NCBI GenBank assembly: GCA_021732995.1
Contig: JAKFWA010000055.1
Span: 62,001-126,000 of the forward strand
From: Planctomycetaceae bacterium
GTDB lineage: Bacteria; Planctomycetota; Planctomycetia; Planctomycetales; Planctomycetaceae
Direction: 5' to 3'
DNA length: 64,000 bases
Shown here: piece after piece, positions 45,283-53,658 of the stretch
How the letters are laid out: each line of letters begins with the position of its first letter
Position numbering within the stretch: position 1 is the first letter of the stretch
The notes under the pieces: generated by a model
Databases searched by the model: none
Seen by the model: the letters and a program-made list of their open reading frames with translations, nothing else
Told to the model about the DNA's origin: nothing
Made by a program: the position numbers and the translations under genes

Positions 45283-46764
45283 CTAGCGTGAGTAGTCAGC
45301 GGAGTTACCGAACAGACCGCCCGAGGCTTTGCCTCCGAGTCCGCCCTTCAGATCGCCGCGCGGGCGACGCGGTGGTGGTGGAGCCGCCTTTGAGTCTTCC
45401 GCATGTTGTTCTTCGACGGGAGCAGCCTTCAGCGCCTTGAGCGACAGGGCAATACGCTTCTTGTCGACATCGAACTCCAGCACCTTGACATCAATTTCCT
45501 GGCCAACGTTCACCACGTCGATCACACGCTTGACGCGGCGATGTTCCAGTTCGCTGATGTGGATCATGCCTTCGATCCCCGGTTCCAGTTGCACGAACGC
45601 GCCGAACTCGGTGGTTCGCGTCACTTTGCCGTGCACCGTCGAATCGGCGGGATAGCGGTCCGCAGCGGCCATCCACGGGTTCTGAGTCAACTGCTTCATG
45701 CCCAGGCTGATGCGGTTCTTTTCGCGATCCAGCTTCAGCACCTTCACGTTGACCGACTGACCTTCCTTGAGCACTTCGTTCGGATGGCGAATGTGGTTCC
45801 AGGAGATCTCGCCCACGTGCAGGAAGCCATCAGCACCGCCGAGGTCAATGAAGGCGCCGTAGTCCTTGATGGTCTTGACGGTGCCCTGGTACTCCTGATT
45901 CTCGGTCAGGTTCTTCCAGAAGTCTTCTTCGGCATCTTTGCGCGCTTCCACCAGCAGTTGCTTGCGGCTGAGCACCAGGTTGCGCTTCGACTTGTTGGCT
46001 TCGATAATGCGAGCCTGGAACTTCTGACCAACATACTGGTCGAGATTCTCGATGAAGCCCAGATCCACCTGACCGGCCGGCATGAAGCCACGCAGTGAGC
46101 CGACCTGCACTTCGAGGCCGCCCTTGTTGGTCTTCGTCACCGTGCAATCGACAATCTGACCAGCTTCGACCGCATCCCAGTTGCCGCTGACCTTATGCTT
46201 GCCGCGCGGCAGGTTGACCGAAATCAGGCCTTCGTTTTCATCCACCTTGCGAACGGTCACCAGCACCTGAGCGCCAACCTGCGGTGGTTCGGTGCCTTCG
46301 AACTGGCGCAGTTGCAACACGCCGGGCAGACGGAAACCGAGATCCAGGAACACATCGTCGCCATGAATGGACTGGACGGTGCCCTGAATCTTGACACCTT
46401 CAGTTGGCATCTCTGGCTTGGCAGCGGTTTCGGAGACGGGGGCATTCTCCTGCAAAGTGCCCTTCATCGCGTCGCTGAGCTGCGCCTCCAGGTCGCCTAA
46501 CTCGGGCGCGTCAGGAATATCCACCGGCCCCTTCTGCTGGGACTTGGGAGTGATTCCCTGAGCCGCCATCTTCATCTCTTCTTCCGTCAAGGTCGCTTCG
46601 ACGGACTCGCCCGCACGCTTCAGATTCTGGCGCAGTTGCTGAGCCAGTTCGCTGGGAGCGTTGGTTTCCGGCACAGCCACGGGAGCTGCAGCCTCAGGAG
46701 TTGCAACTACGGGTTGATCGGGGGCGGGAGATGTTGCTTCATTCAACTGGGGGTCGGAACTCAT
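45283..46764 (-). CDS. rpsA: 30S ribosomal protein S1
   Basis: A 493-residue S1-type protein that binds mRNA at the 30S subunit. Four S1 domains follow a disordered acidic/Ala-Pro-rich leader of about 120 residues: they begin near KIQGTVQSIHGDDVFLDLG, DCTVTKTNKGGLEVQV, QGTVKTIKDYGAFIDLG and HGKVTRTTEFGAFVQLE. The third and fourth are the most typical. Four domains instead of the six in E. coli is common outside Proteobacteria. The C-terminus is a Gly-rich tail. The ATG has AGGATTGG upstream. Confidence 0.93.
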   Translation of the reverse strand: MSSDPQLNEATSPAPDQPVVATPEAAAPVAVPETNAPSELAQQLRQNLKRAGESVEATLTEEEMKMAAQGITPKSQQKGPVDIPDAPELGDLEAQLSDAMKGTLQENAPVSETAAKPEMPTEGVKIQGTVQSIHGDDVFLDLGFRLPGVLQLRQFEGTEPPQVGAQVLVTVRKVDENEGLISVNLPRGKHKVSGNWDAVEAGQIVDCTVTKTNKGGLEVQVGSLRGFMPAGQVDLGFIENLDQYVGQKFQARIIEANKSKRNLVLSRKQLLVEARKDAEEDFWKNLTENQEYQGTVKTIKDYGAFIDLGGADGFLHVGEISWNHIRHPNEVLKEGQSVNVKVLKLDREKNRISLGMKQLTQNPWMAAADRYPADSTVHGKVTRTTEFGAFVQLEPGIEGMIHISELEHRRVKRVIDVVNVGQEIDVKVLEFDVDKKRIALSLKALKAAPVEEQHAEDSKAAPPPPRRPRGDLKGGLGGKASGGLFGNSADYSR

Positions 46765-46876
46765 GAATCCAATCCTGACTGTCCTGCAGCACTACTAAAG
46801 AGGTCTTCTGATTGCCGGTGGAGTGAAGAGCCCGCTCACAACGTGAGACAACGACTTTCACTGCAGATGCACCGAG

Positions 46877-47761
46877 CTACTTCTTCACCTTGGCTTTCAC
46901 GCACCGAAAGCCAAGATCATCACTTGGAAAATCCACGGGAACCGAACGTCGTGCGGTTGATGTGAGAGCATCAAATCGCACTTTCCAGGAACCGCCACGA
47001 ATGACTTTGGCAGCGGGTCCGTCTCCCTTACGTTCGTAGACGCGACCGTCCGCGGAAGCTTCCGCGTAGGTATCGCGCCAGTCGTCGGCGACGAATTCCC
47101 AGAGATAACCGTGCATGTCATACAGCCCGAAAGCATTGGGCTTCAAGGCGCCAACTGGAGGATCGTTGCCAGCGGCGTTGCCCGTGTGCCAGCCGTACTC
47201 GTTCAAAACCTTCGCCACATTGCCCTCGTCACCCGGTTTGCGAGCCTCATCGCCGAAGCTGTAACGCGTTTTGGTGCCCGCTCGGCAGCAGTATTCCCAC
47301 TCCGCTTCGGTGGGCAAACGGATCTCTTCGTCTTCGGCGATCAGCTTGCCAGCACGCATCAAATCGGTCGCTCGCTTACAGAATTCAACAGCGTCCTTGA
47401 ACGTGAACATCTCGACGGAATTGCGAGGCCCCTTCCATTTGCTGGGGTTCTGACCCATCACTGCCTCGTAAAGATTCTGGGGCATCTCGTACTTGGCCAT
47501 CGCGAATGAATAGCCCAAGGTTACTTCGCGGGCGGGTCGCTCGCTGGCCGGGCCGTCATCCGTGCCCATGCGAAACGACTTCGGAAACTCCTTGGCCCCT
47601 GGAGTGATCGCCACAAATTCCGAGTTGAACGTCTTCAGCAGTTCAAGCTGCCGTGCATTCGGAGCGTCTGCTGCATGACTGTGCGACATCATGTTGAGTG
47701 AAACCATTAATAAGCCGAAGCAGAAATGAAGCGCCGGCGTCAACTTCGTGAATCGATTCAT
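46877..47761 (-). CDS. SUMF1/formylglycine-generating-enzyme-like secreted protein
   Basis: A 294-residue protein with a signal peptide (residues 1-26, ending ...SHSHA). The sulfatase-modifying-factor fold is evident from PAREVTLGYSFAMAKYE, LPTEAEWEYCCRAGT, FGLYDMHGYLWEFVADDW and VIRGGSW...DDLGFRCV. The pair of Cys needed for formylglycine formation is absent from the RGGSW region, so it is a fold relative of unknown role, perhaps a ligand-binding or enzyme-inactive member. ATG 47761 starts the signal peptide and has GGGAA upstream. Confidence 0.85.
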   Translation of the reverse strand: MNRFTKLTPALHFCFGLLMVSLNMMSHSHAADAPNARQLELLKTFNSEFVAITPGAKEFPKSFRMGTDDGPASERPAREVTLGYSFAMAKYEMPQNLYEAVMGQNPSKWKGPRNSVEMFTFKDAVEFCKRATDLMRAGKLIAEDEEIRLPTEAEWEYCCRAGTKTRYSFGDEARKPGDEGNVAKVLNEYGWHTGNAAGNDPPVGALKPNAFGLYDMHGYLWEFVADDWRDTYAEASADGRVYERKGDGPAAKVIRGGSWKVRFDALTSTARRSVPVDFPSDDLGFRCVKAKVKK

Positions 47762-48006
47762 GCGAATGTTCCCGTCAGTTTGGGAAAGCGAGAAGCCACC
47801 ATGCACGCGTTCCGCAGGGTGAGCGGGGCAGAGGTATAACTCACCGATCAGAAGATCGCACGTGCCCCCCGATGATTGAACTGTTCGGCGCGGCGATGCA
47901 CTGAAAGAGCGTGCTCGATGCGTCGAGTTGAACGGCTGAACTGCTACAGTCTATGACCGACTGGACAGGATATTCAGAGCGGCTGATGCCGCGTTAGGAC
48001 TGAGTC

Positions 48007-49593
48007 ATGCACGTGTTGATGGTGGCTTCCGAGAACGATGCGTTGAAGGGCGGCAAAGTGGGCGGCGTCGCCGACGTCGTGCGCGACGTGCCACCGGCTC
48101 TCGTGGCCCTGCCGGAATTCTCCGGCACAGTGTCCGTCGTAGTGCCTTCGTATGGCTTTCTGCACCTGCCCGCACTCAGACAAGTCGCATTGATCACGTT
48201 CAAGTTCGAAGGCCGGGATCACACCGCCGAATTGTTTGAAGTTGAAGGCACCCGCCCCCGTCGTGGAGTGCGTCAACTGGTACTGCATCATCCGCGTTTT
48301 GAAAGTGCTCATCCGCAAACCGGAGTGAAGCGGGTCTACGTGAACGACGCGAACGATGCGCCGTTCGCAACCGACGCCACCCGCTTCGCGATGTTCGCTG
48401 CCGCCGTGCTCGAAGGCCTGCATCAAGGTGCCTTTGGAGTGGTCAACGTGCTGCACCTGCACGACTGGCACACCGGCCTGCTGCCTGCCCTGCGGCACTT
48501 CGATGATCGCTACGCGTCACTGCGTTCGATGCGCACGGCCTTCACGATCCACAACCTCGCCCTGCAGGGTATTCGTCCCTTACGAGATGATGCCTCATCG
48601 TTTGAAACGTGGTTTCCGCACCTGCGATACGATCCAAAACTGATTGAAGACCCCGAGTACAAAGGCTGTGTCAATCCGATGGCGGCTGGCATTCGGTTCT
48701 CGCACCGCGTGCACACCGTCGCGCCGAGCTATGCGCTTGAGATTTGTGAGCCCAGTCGGCCGAAACGCAACGCCCTCGATTGCGTGTTCTTCGGCGGCGA
48801 AGGTCTGGAAGGCGACCTGCGATCTGCTCGCGAAGCAGGACGTTTGACTGGCATCCTCAACGGCTGTGAATACTCATCCAGCGGTCCATTGCCGGTGCGA
48901 GATCAAGCCTCGTGGCAAGGTTTGCTGAAGACTCTGATTTCTGAAGTCGATGGCTGGCAGAAGGCCAATCCGAACGCACGTCATGAATTGGCACTGCAAA
49001 GATTGAGAGCTCTGCAGAATCAGCCTCGGCCATCCGTTGTGATGACCAGCATCACGCGCGTGGTGGATCAGAAGGTCCGGCTGATGCGCTATCCCGAAGG
49101 CCCGTCACCCATCGAACGCGTGCTAGCGCGGACGGACGGTGAAGCGATCTACATTCTGGCCGGTAGCGGAGACGCCGACTACGAAAGGTTCTTCGCGGAG
49201 CTGGCACCGCTGCACAACAACTTCATTTTCCTCAACGGCTACTGCAAGCTGAGTGCGGATCCGCTGTACGTTGAAGGCGACTTGTTCCTGATGCCCAGCG
49301 CGTTTGAACCATGTGGCATCTCTCAGATGCTCGCCATGAGGTCAGGCCAGCCGTGCATCGTGCACGCGATTGGCGGACTGAAAGACACGGTGAAGAACGA
49401 AGAGACGGGCTTCACGTTCGCAGGCGCAACGCCCGAAGCCTTGGGGAATGAGTTTGTGAATCAGACCCTCAAGGCAATCCGCATCAAGCAACGTGATCCC
49501 GCGTCGTTTGATGGAATTCGCCAGCACGCCTTCGCCGCTCGATTCCTCTGGGAGAGCTCAGTGCGCGAATACATCCGGCAGTTGTACTCGTAG
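48007..49593 (+). CDS. glgA: glycogen (starch) synthase, GT5
   Basis: A 528-residue glucosyltransferase extending alpha-1,4-glucans from ADP- or UDP-glucose. The N-terminal GGKVGGVADVV motif binds the nucleotide sugar; HLHDWHTGLLPAL and AFTIHNLALQGI follow, and the C-terminal half has PSAFEPCGISQML with the catalytic Glu, then GGLKDTV. GT5 features are intact. No glgB, glgC or glgP is adjacent. It converges with fliR, whose stop lies 20 bp from its own. Confidence 0.93.
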   Translation: MHVLMVASENDALKGGKVGGVADVVRDVPPALVALPEFSGTVSVVVPSYGFLHLPALRQVALITFKFEGRDHTAELFEVEGTRPRRGVRQLVLHHPRFESAHPQTGVKRVYVNDANDAPFATDATRFAMFAAAVLEGLHQGAFGVVNVLHLHDWHTGLLPALRHFDDRYASLRSMRTAFTIHNLALQGIRPLRDDASSFETWFPHLRYDPKLIEDPEYKGCVNPMAAGIRFSHRVHTVAPSYALEICEPSRPKRNALDCVFFGGEGLEGDLRSAREAGRLTGILNGCEYSSSGPLPVRDQASWQGLLKTLISEVDGWQKANPNARHELALQRLRALQNQPRPSVVMTSITRVVDQKVRLMRYPEGPSPIERVLARTDGEAIYILAGSGDADYERFFAELAPLHNNFIFLNGYCKLSADPLYVEGDLFLMPSAFEPCGISQMLAMRSGQPCIVHAIGGLKDTVKNEETGFTFAGATPEALGNEFVNQTLKAIRIKQRDPASFDGIRQHAFAARFLWESSVREYIRQLYS

Positions 49594-49612
49594 CGGCAAC
49601 GTGGCGACCAAA

Positions 49613-50629
49613 CTACTGCGCCACCTGAGATCGAGCGACGGTCCGCTGTCCTTCGTCCTGCAGAACTTCCTGTACGTGACGGATGGCATCCGGGATCACA
49701 TCGATCACGGCGCGAGTTGATCCCGACAGCGTCAGCGCGAGCACAAAGACTCCCACCAGCGATCGAATCGGCATACCGATCACCAACTGGTTGAACTGCG
49801 GCACACTGTGGCCGAGATAGCCCATGCTGAGCGTAATGAGTGACATCGTGGCCAGCAGCGGGCTGCAGACCTGGACACTCAACACCAGTGACTTGTGGAT
49901 AAGTTCGGTCAGCAGCACATGAATGTTGCTGAAGTCAGCGATGTGGCCGACGGGGATCGTGTCGAAGGTCTCCATCAACGCGCCCAGCAGCATCAGATGA
50001 CCGCCCAGCGGCTGCATCAGCAGAATGGCCACACCGCCCAGCATGAAGAACGTCTGGCTGGTGAGCGCCGCGCCACCGAGGTCGGGGTTCAGTACGGACG
50101 CGGCGTCGATGCCAATCTGCTGATCGATGATCTGTCCCGCCAACTGCAGTCCGGACAGGACGATCATCACGCCCAGCCCCATGATGAAGCCGAGGCCGAA
50201 TTCCGACGCCGCGGATTGCAGCAGATCAGAATTGGAATGCTGCATGACAGGAGCTGCCGCCAGTTGCTGAAGGGGGACACCTCGTTCGGGGTCGACGTTC
50301 AAATCGGCGGCCACATTCAGCACGCGTTGCTGCATGTGCTGCGGAGCCTCGGCTGCGGTAAGTCGCCCATCCTGATTGCGGTCGTAGCTGGCCAGCATCT
50401 GTTGAAAGCTGTCCTGCATCTGCGGCGCCAGCAGGCAGCTTAACGCGAGGATCAGGCAGACCCTCGCCCGCGCCGGGACGACCGACTGACTGAAGATCGG
50501 GCCCGTCGTCATCAGGCCGCTCAACCGAAACAGGATCATCAAGAAGACGTATGCATGGTGCAGCGCGGCATCCAGCAGCCACCGCGTGCCCACGTTCATC
50601 AATCCGTTGAAGTTGAAGAAGTCATCCAT
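49613..50629 (-). CDS. fliR: flagellar biosynthetic protein FliR with inserted EF-hand-like region
   Basis: A 338-residue inner-membrane component of the flagellar type III export gate (FliP5-Q4-R1). The FliR helices are clear (VFLMILFRLSGLMTTGPIF, then FGLGFIMGLGVMIVLSG and AQLAGQIIDQQIG). Between the first and later helices, at residues 71-140, is an insertion absent from typical FliR. It contains DRNQDGRLTAAE at 83-94, which fits the 12-position EF-hand loop, and a weaker second loop near 109-120. Length is about 70 residues above normal. The last gene of the fli cluster. Confidence 0.9.
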   Translation of the reverse strand: MDDFFNFNGLMNVGTRWLLDAALHHAYVFLMILFRLSGLMTTGPIFSQSVVPARARVCLILALSCLLAPQMQDSFQQMLASYDRNQDGRLTAAEAPQHMQQRVLNVAADLNVDPERGVPLQQLAAAPVMQHSNSDLLQSAASEFGLGFIMGLGVMIVLSGLQLAGQIIDQQIGIDAASVLNPDLGGAALTSQTFFMLGGVAILLMQPLGGHLMLLGALMETFDTIPVGHIADFSNIHVLLTELIHKSLVLSVQVCSPLLATMSLITLSMGYLGHSVPQFNQLVIGMPIRSLVGVFVLALTLSGSTRAVIDVIPDAIRHVQEVLQDEGQRTVARSQVAQ

Positions 50630-50677
50630 GAAATGAAAACAGCTCCCCTCGCCCTGATAATGGGGAGAGGGGCAATT

Positions 50678-50725
50678 GTAGGGCGGACAATCCTGTCCGC
50701 CGCCGGACAAGATTGTCCGGCCTAC
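50678..50725. repeat. intergenic inverted repeat, family A
   Basis: GTAGGGCGGACAATCCTGTC starts a double hairpin ending GATTGTCCGGCCTAC at 50725. It matches the copies at 3537, 6850 and 15012 and lies inside the flagellar cluster between fliQ and fliR, so it may affect polar expression. Confidence 0.85.
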
Positions 50726-50735
50726 CGATTCCAGC

Positions 50736-51005
50736 CTAGTTCAGTGAATTCGGAATGCCGGTGAAAAGATCAATCGAGTACTGCGACATCTGAGCCAGCG
50801 CCCAAGGCATGATGAACAGGATCGTGAGCAGCATGATGACCAGCTTGGGCACGATGCTGACGGTCTGATCCTGAATCTGAGTCACCGCCTGCGCGACGCT
50901 GACGCCGAGGCCGACCACGACGGCGATTGCCAGCACCGGTGCGCTGACCATCAATGTCAGCATCACCGCCTGGCGAGTGAGTTCGGTAGCAAAGTCGGGT
51001 GTCAT
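50736..51005 (-). CDS. fliQ: flagellar biosynthetic protein FliQ
   Basis: An 89-residue protein with two membrane helices (about 15-38 and 53-75) and the family stretch AVTQIQDQTVSIVPK in the loop. It forms part of the export gate with FliP and FliR. The length is the family norm. ATG 51005 lies 109 bp after the fliP stop. Confidence 0.93.
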   Translation of the reverse strand: MTPDFATELTRQAVMLTLMVSAPVLAIAVVVGLGVSVAQAVTQIQDQTVSIVPKLVIMLLTILFIMPWALAQMSQYSIDLFTGIPNSLN

Positions 51006-51114
51006 GCCGCGTTTTCGCTCCGGGCCGTATCTGAGATTTTGTTTTCTGTCCTGAGTCTCTTCGCATGATGAATCGCATCTTTCGACCCACGAAAGGCGAC
51101 CTTGAAGGACTGCA

Positions 51115-52053
51115 TTATCCGGACCCGGTGACGCTGTGCAGCAGCATCTGGACGGTCAGGGTCCAGCCATCGATTAGAACGAACAGCATCAGTTTGAATG
51201 GCAAGGACACGAGCGACGGCGGCAGCATCATCATACCCATCGCAGTCAGCAGCATGGACACAACCATGTCGATGACCAGGAACGGCAGGAAGATCTGAAA
51301 GCCGATCACGAACGCAGATTTAAGTTCGCTCAACATGTACGCGGTGACGATGATCGACGGCTCGATCTCGTCGAAGGTTTCAGGTTCACGCCATTCGCCA
51401 GCAGCCAATGAACCCGGAGCCGGGCGGCGGTAGTCGACCAGCATGAAGACCACATCTTCGCCGCCCGCGTTGTGAATCTGCTCGCTCATGAAACGCTGCA
51501 TCGGCTGGAACGCGTTGAGGAAGACACGCTTCAACGGTTCTTCGCCAGCAACCAGATTGGGGATCGGCTGATTGTTGACGTAAGGCTCAATGCCCTCGCG
51601 ATAGCACTCCTGCCAGATCGGCGTCATGACGAACATGGTGAGAAACAACGCCAGCGCTGAAACCACTTGATTCGGCGGCAGGTTCTGAGTGCCCAGCGCC
51701 TGACGCAATAACCCGAAGACGATGATGAACCGGATGAAGCACGTCGTCATCATCAGGATGGACGGCACCAGGCTCAGCAGCGTGAGCAGGATCATGATCT
51801 TCACGCTCTGGCTGAGCCCAGAGGGTGCAAGCATCTGATCGAACTTCAAACCGTCATCGTTATTGCGCGCCGCAATCGGCTGATTAGCGGCGTTGGCGGG
51901 AGCATTGAGCTGCGGTTCAACAGCCTGCCGCGCAGGTTTTTGAATGGCCTGCGCGTGCGCCGTTGAGGTACCTGATGTCAGCAATCCGGCGATGACGGCA
52001 ATAAAGATCATCACCCAGCGTCGGACAGTCCGCTCTGTCGGCTTACGATCCAT
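51115..52053 (-). CDS. fliP: flagellar biosynthetic protein FliP
   Basis: A 312-residue export-gate subunit. A cleavable signal peptide (VMIFIAVIAGLLTSGTSTAHA, residues about 14-34) and a Gln/Ala-rich linker precede the FliP core. The first core helix is followed by LVPSILMMTTCFIRFIIVF, and the family hallmark PNQVVSALALFLTMFVMTP comes next; LSELKSAFVIGFQIFLPF is in the C-terminal half. It is longer than usual (about 245) because of the leader and a periplasmic insert near residues 180-230. ATG 52053 has GGAGGG upstream and overlaps the fliO 3' end by 11 bp. Confidence 0.95.
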   Translation of the reverse strand: MDRKPTERTVRRWVMIFIAVIAGLLTSGTSTAHAQAIQKPARQAVEPQLNAPANAANQPIAARNNDDGLKFDQMLAPSGLSQSVKIMILLTLLSLVPSILMMTTCFIRFIIVFGLLRQALGTQNLPPNQVVSALALFLTMFVMTPIWQECYREGIEPYVNNQPIPNLVAGEEPLKRVFLNAFQPMQRFMSEQIHNAGGEDVVFMLVDYRRPAPGSLAAGEWREPETFDEIEPSIIVTAYMLSELKSAFVIGFQIFLPFLVIDMVVSMLLTAMGMMMLPPSLVSLPFKLMLFVLIDGWTLTVQMLLHSVTGSG

Positions 52054-52798
52054 GTCGACCCTCCGAGGGTGATCGGACCGAGATGCTCGACAGCCGATTT
52101 CCGTTCTTCTCGGCTTCCTGAAAGAGCTGTTCTCCAAGTCGCTCGCCGAAGGACCGCTGATCGGTCTCGGGCTTGCGACCAGTGAGCCGATTCAACCAGT
52201 CGCCGACACCCCCGTCATGAGGTTCTCTCGCGCGCGACACGTTGACGAGCGTCGCGACTTCGATGGGGTCTGAGATCTCACCGAGTGGGGAGAGTCCATT
52301 CGAGGACGCTCCCAGGAGCAGCACCTTCCCGCCGACCTTGACCAGATAGACCGAGTTGCGGGGATCAACAGTTCGGCGTCCGAGAATCTCAACCGCATCG
52401 CGAGGCAGGCCCGGCACTGCAAACGGGTTCTTGCGCATGACGAGCTTGGCAACTCCCAACAGCACCACCACGACGCAGGCCAATGAGCCCAACAGCGTTC
52501 CGAGGCCAGCACCGGAACCGCGAGGGGTGTTCGTGTTCTGACCACCTGCTTCGGATGAACGCGATGACGAATTGCGTACCAAGGGAATCGGCGCGGCTGA
52601 CTGCCGAACTGGTGACAACGAGTTGTCGTGTATCGGCGGCCATTCGGGTGTCTCTTCGTTGCCCGCTTCTGCGGGTTCGACGACCAGCGACTTCGCGCCG
52701 AACTGAGCGCGAGGACGCGTATCGCCAGCTCGCGCTTGCGACGCGCAAGAGGCAATCCCCAGACAACACAGAGTGACCAGCAGTCTCAAGCGATCCAT
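52043..52798 (-). CDS. fliO: flagellar protein FliO
   Basis: A 251-residue chaperone-like factor for the FliP-Q-R gate. It has a signal peptide (to about residue 24), a long Pro/Ser-rich periplasmic stretch, one membrane helix (about 102-120) and a cytoplasmic domain with the FliO-typical VEILGRRTVDPRNSVYLVKV and GKVLLLGAS. The N-terminal periplasmic section is unusual in size. Its ATG follows GAGGAA. It overlaps fliP by 11 bp. Confidence 0.88.
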   Translation of the reverse strand: MDRLRLLVTLCCLGIASCASQARAGDTRPRAQFGAKSLVVEPAEAGNEETPEWPPIHDNSLSPVRQSAAPIPLVRNSSSRSSEAGGQNTNTPRGSGAGLGTLLGSLACVVVVLLGVAKLVMRKNPFAVPGLPRDAVEILGRRTVDPRNSVYLVKVGGKVLLLGASSNGLSPLGEISDPIEVATLVNVSRAREPHDGGVGDWLNRLTGRKPETDQRSFGERLGEQLFQEAEKNGNRLSSISVRSPSEGRHGS

Positions 52799-52810
52799 CG
52801 CATGAGTTCC

Positions 52811-53524
52811 TCAAAAGTCTGGTGTTACGATTTCGGCCACGCGAACGCAGAAGTTGTCGTTGAGCACCAGCACCTCGCCCCGAGCGAGCAGGCGGCCATT
52901 GACCACGATGTCCACCGGGTCACCCGCCATCTTGTCGAGCGGAACGACCGCGCCTTCCTTGAGCGACAGCACTTCGTCGATCAGCAGTTCGGCGCGGCCG
53001 AGTTCAATATGCAGGTCTAGCTCAACGTCGTCGAGAGTACCCAGTTGGTAGGCACGGCCGGCTCCCGAGCCTCCATCAGAGAACTCAGCCAGTTCAAACG
53101 GTTTCGCTCCAGCCGCGTCGTGCGAGACATTGGAACGCCCGTGACGATCTTCCCGCAGCATGGCTTCGATGCCCGACTCCACGCGATCCAGCATCTGCTC
53201 GGTGCGACGGCTCGGTCGCTTGTCCGCGGTGGGTTTTGGCTTGGCAGCCGGGGGAGCTGCAGCAGGCGCTCCAGACCCATTCAGCAGCGCTTCCAGATCA
53301 TTCGCGTCCAGCAGATTGTCGTTGGCCTTCGGCGCCGGGGAGGCACTGCTGTTGAGCAGCGCTTCCAGTTCGTTCGTGTTAATCAGATTGTTGCCGCCAG
53401 CCGCTGGCGGCGGCGACGGGGGTTCCGGTTTGGGCGCGGCACCCGGTCCGCGCGGCAAGCCAGCCTGAGCCTGCGCCAGCAGCTTCTGGATGTCACTACT
53501 ATTCATCAAGTCGTCGTCAGCCAC
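52811..53524 (-). CDS. fliN: flagellar switch protein FliN with extended N-terminus
   Basis: A 237-residue protein. The C-terminal SpoA domain (about 155-235; LDDVELDLHIELGRAELLID, then VLSLKEGAVVPLDKMAG and GEVLVLNDNFCVRVAEIV) is FliN and forms the C-ring. The N-terminal 110 residues carry three repeats of a short LL motif: SDIQKLLAQ, NELEALLNS and NDLEALLNG, separated by Pro/Ala-rich linkers. GTG start with AGGAG upstream. First gene of the visible fliNOPQR cluster; no fliM is adjacent. Confidence 0.92.
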   Translation of the reverse strand: MADDDLMNSSDIQKLLAQAQAGLPRGPGAAPKPEPPSPPPAAGGNNLINTNELEALLNSSASPAPKANDNLLDANDLEALLNGSGAPAAAPPAAKPKPTADKRPSRRTEQMLDRVESGIEAMLREDRHGRSNVSHDAAGAKPFELAEFSDGGSGAGRAYQLGTLDDVELDLHIELGRAELLIDEVLSLKEGAVVPLDKMAGDPVDIVVNGRLLARGEVLVLNDNFCVRVAEIVTPDF

Positions 53525-53658
53525 TTCCGTGTGCTCCTGGCAAAGCTTGCTGGCATCCTTGTCGCAAGGAGACCGGCCGAGTTGCGGCGCCGCGCGCGAT
53601 GCCGCTCAGCGGTCCAGACGGGAATCTAGTCAAATTTCCGATTTCAGGGACAGACCGA

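Noticed and set aside
46877-47761. SUMF1-like protein as the activating enzyme for the sulfatase at 55030
   Set aside because: The catalytic Cys pair of formylglycine-generating enzymes is absent from its RGGSW region, and the genes are 8 kb apart.
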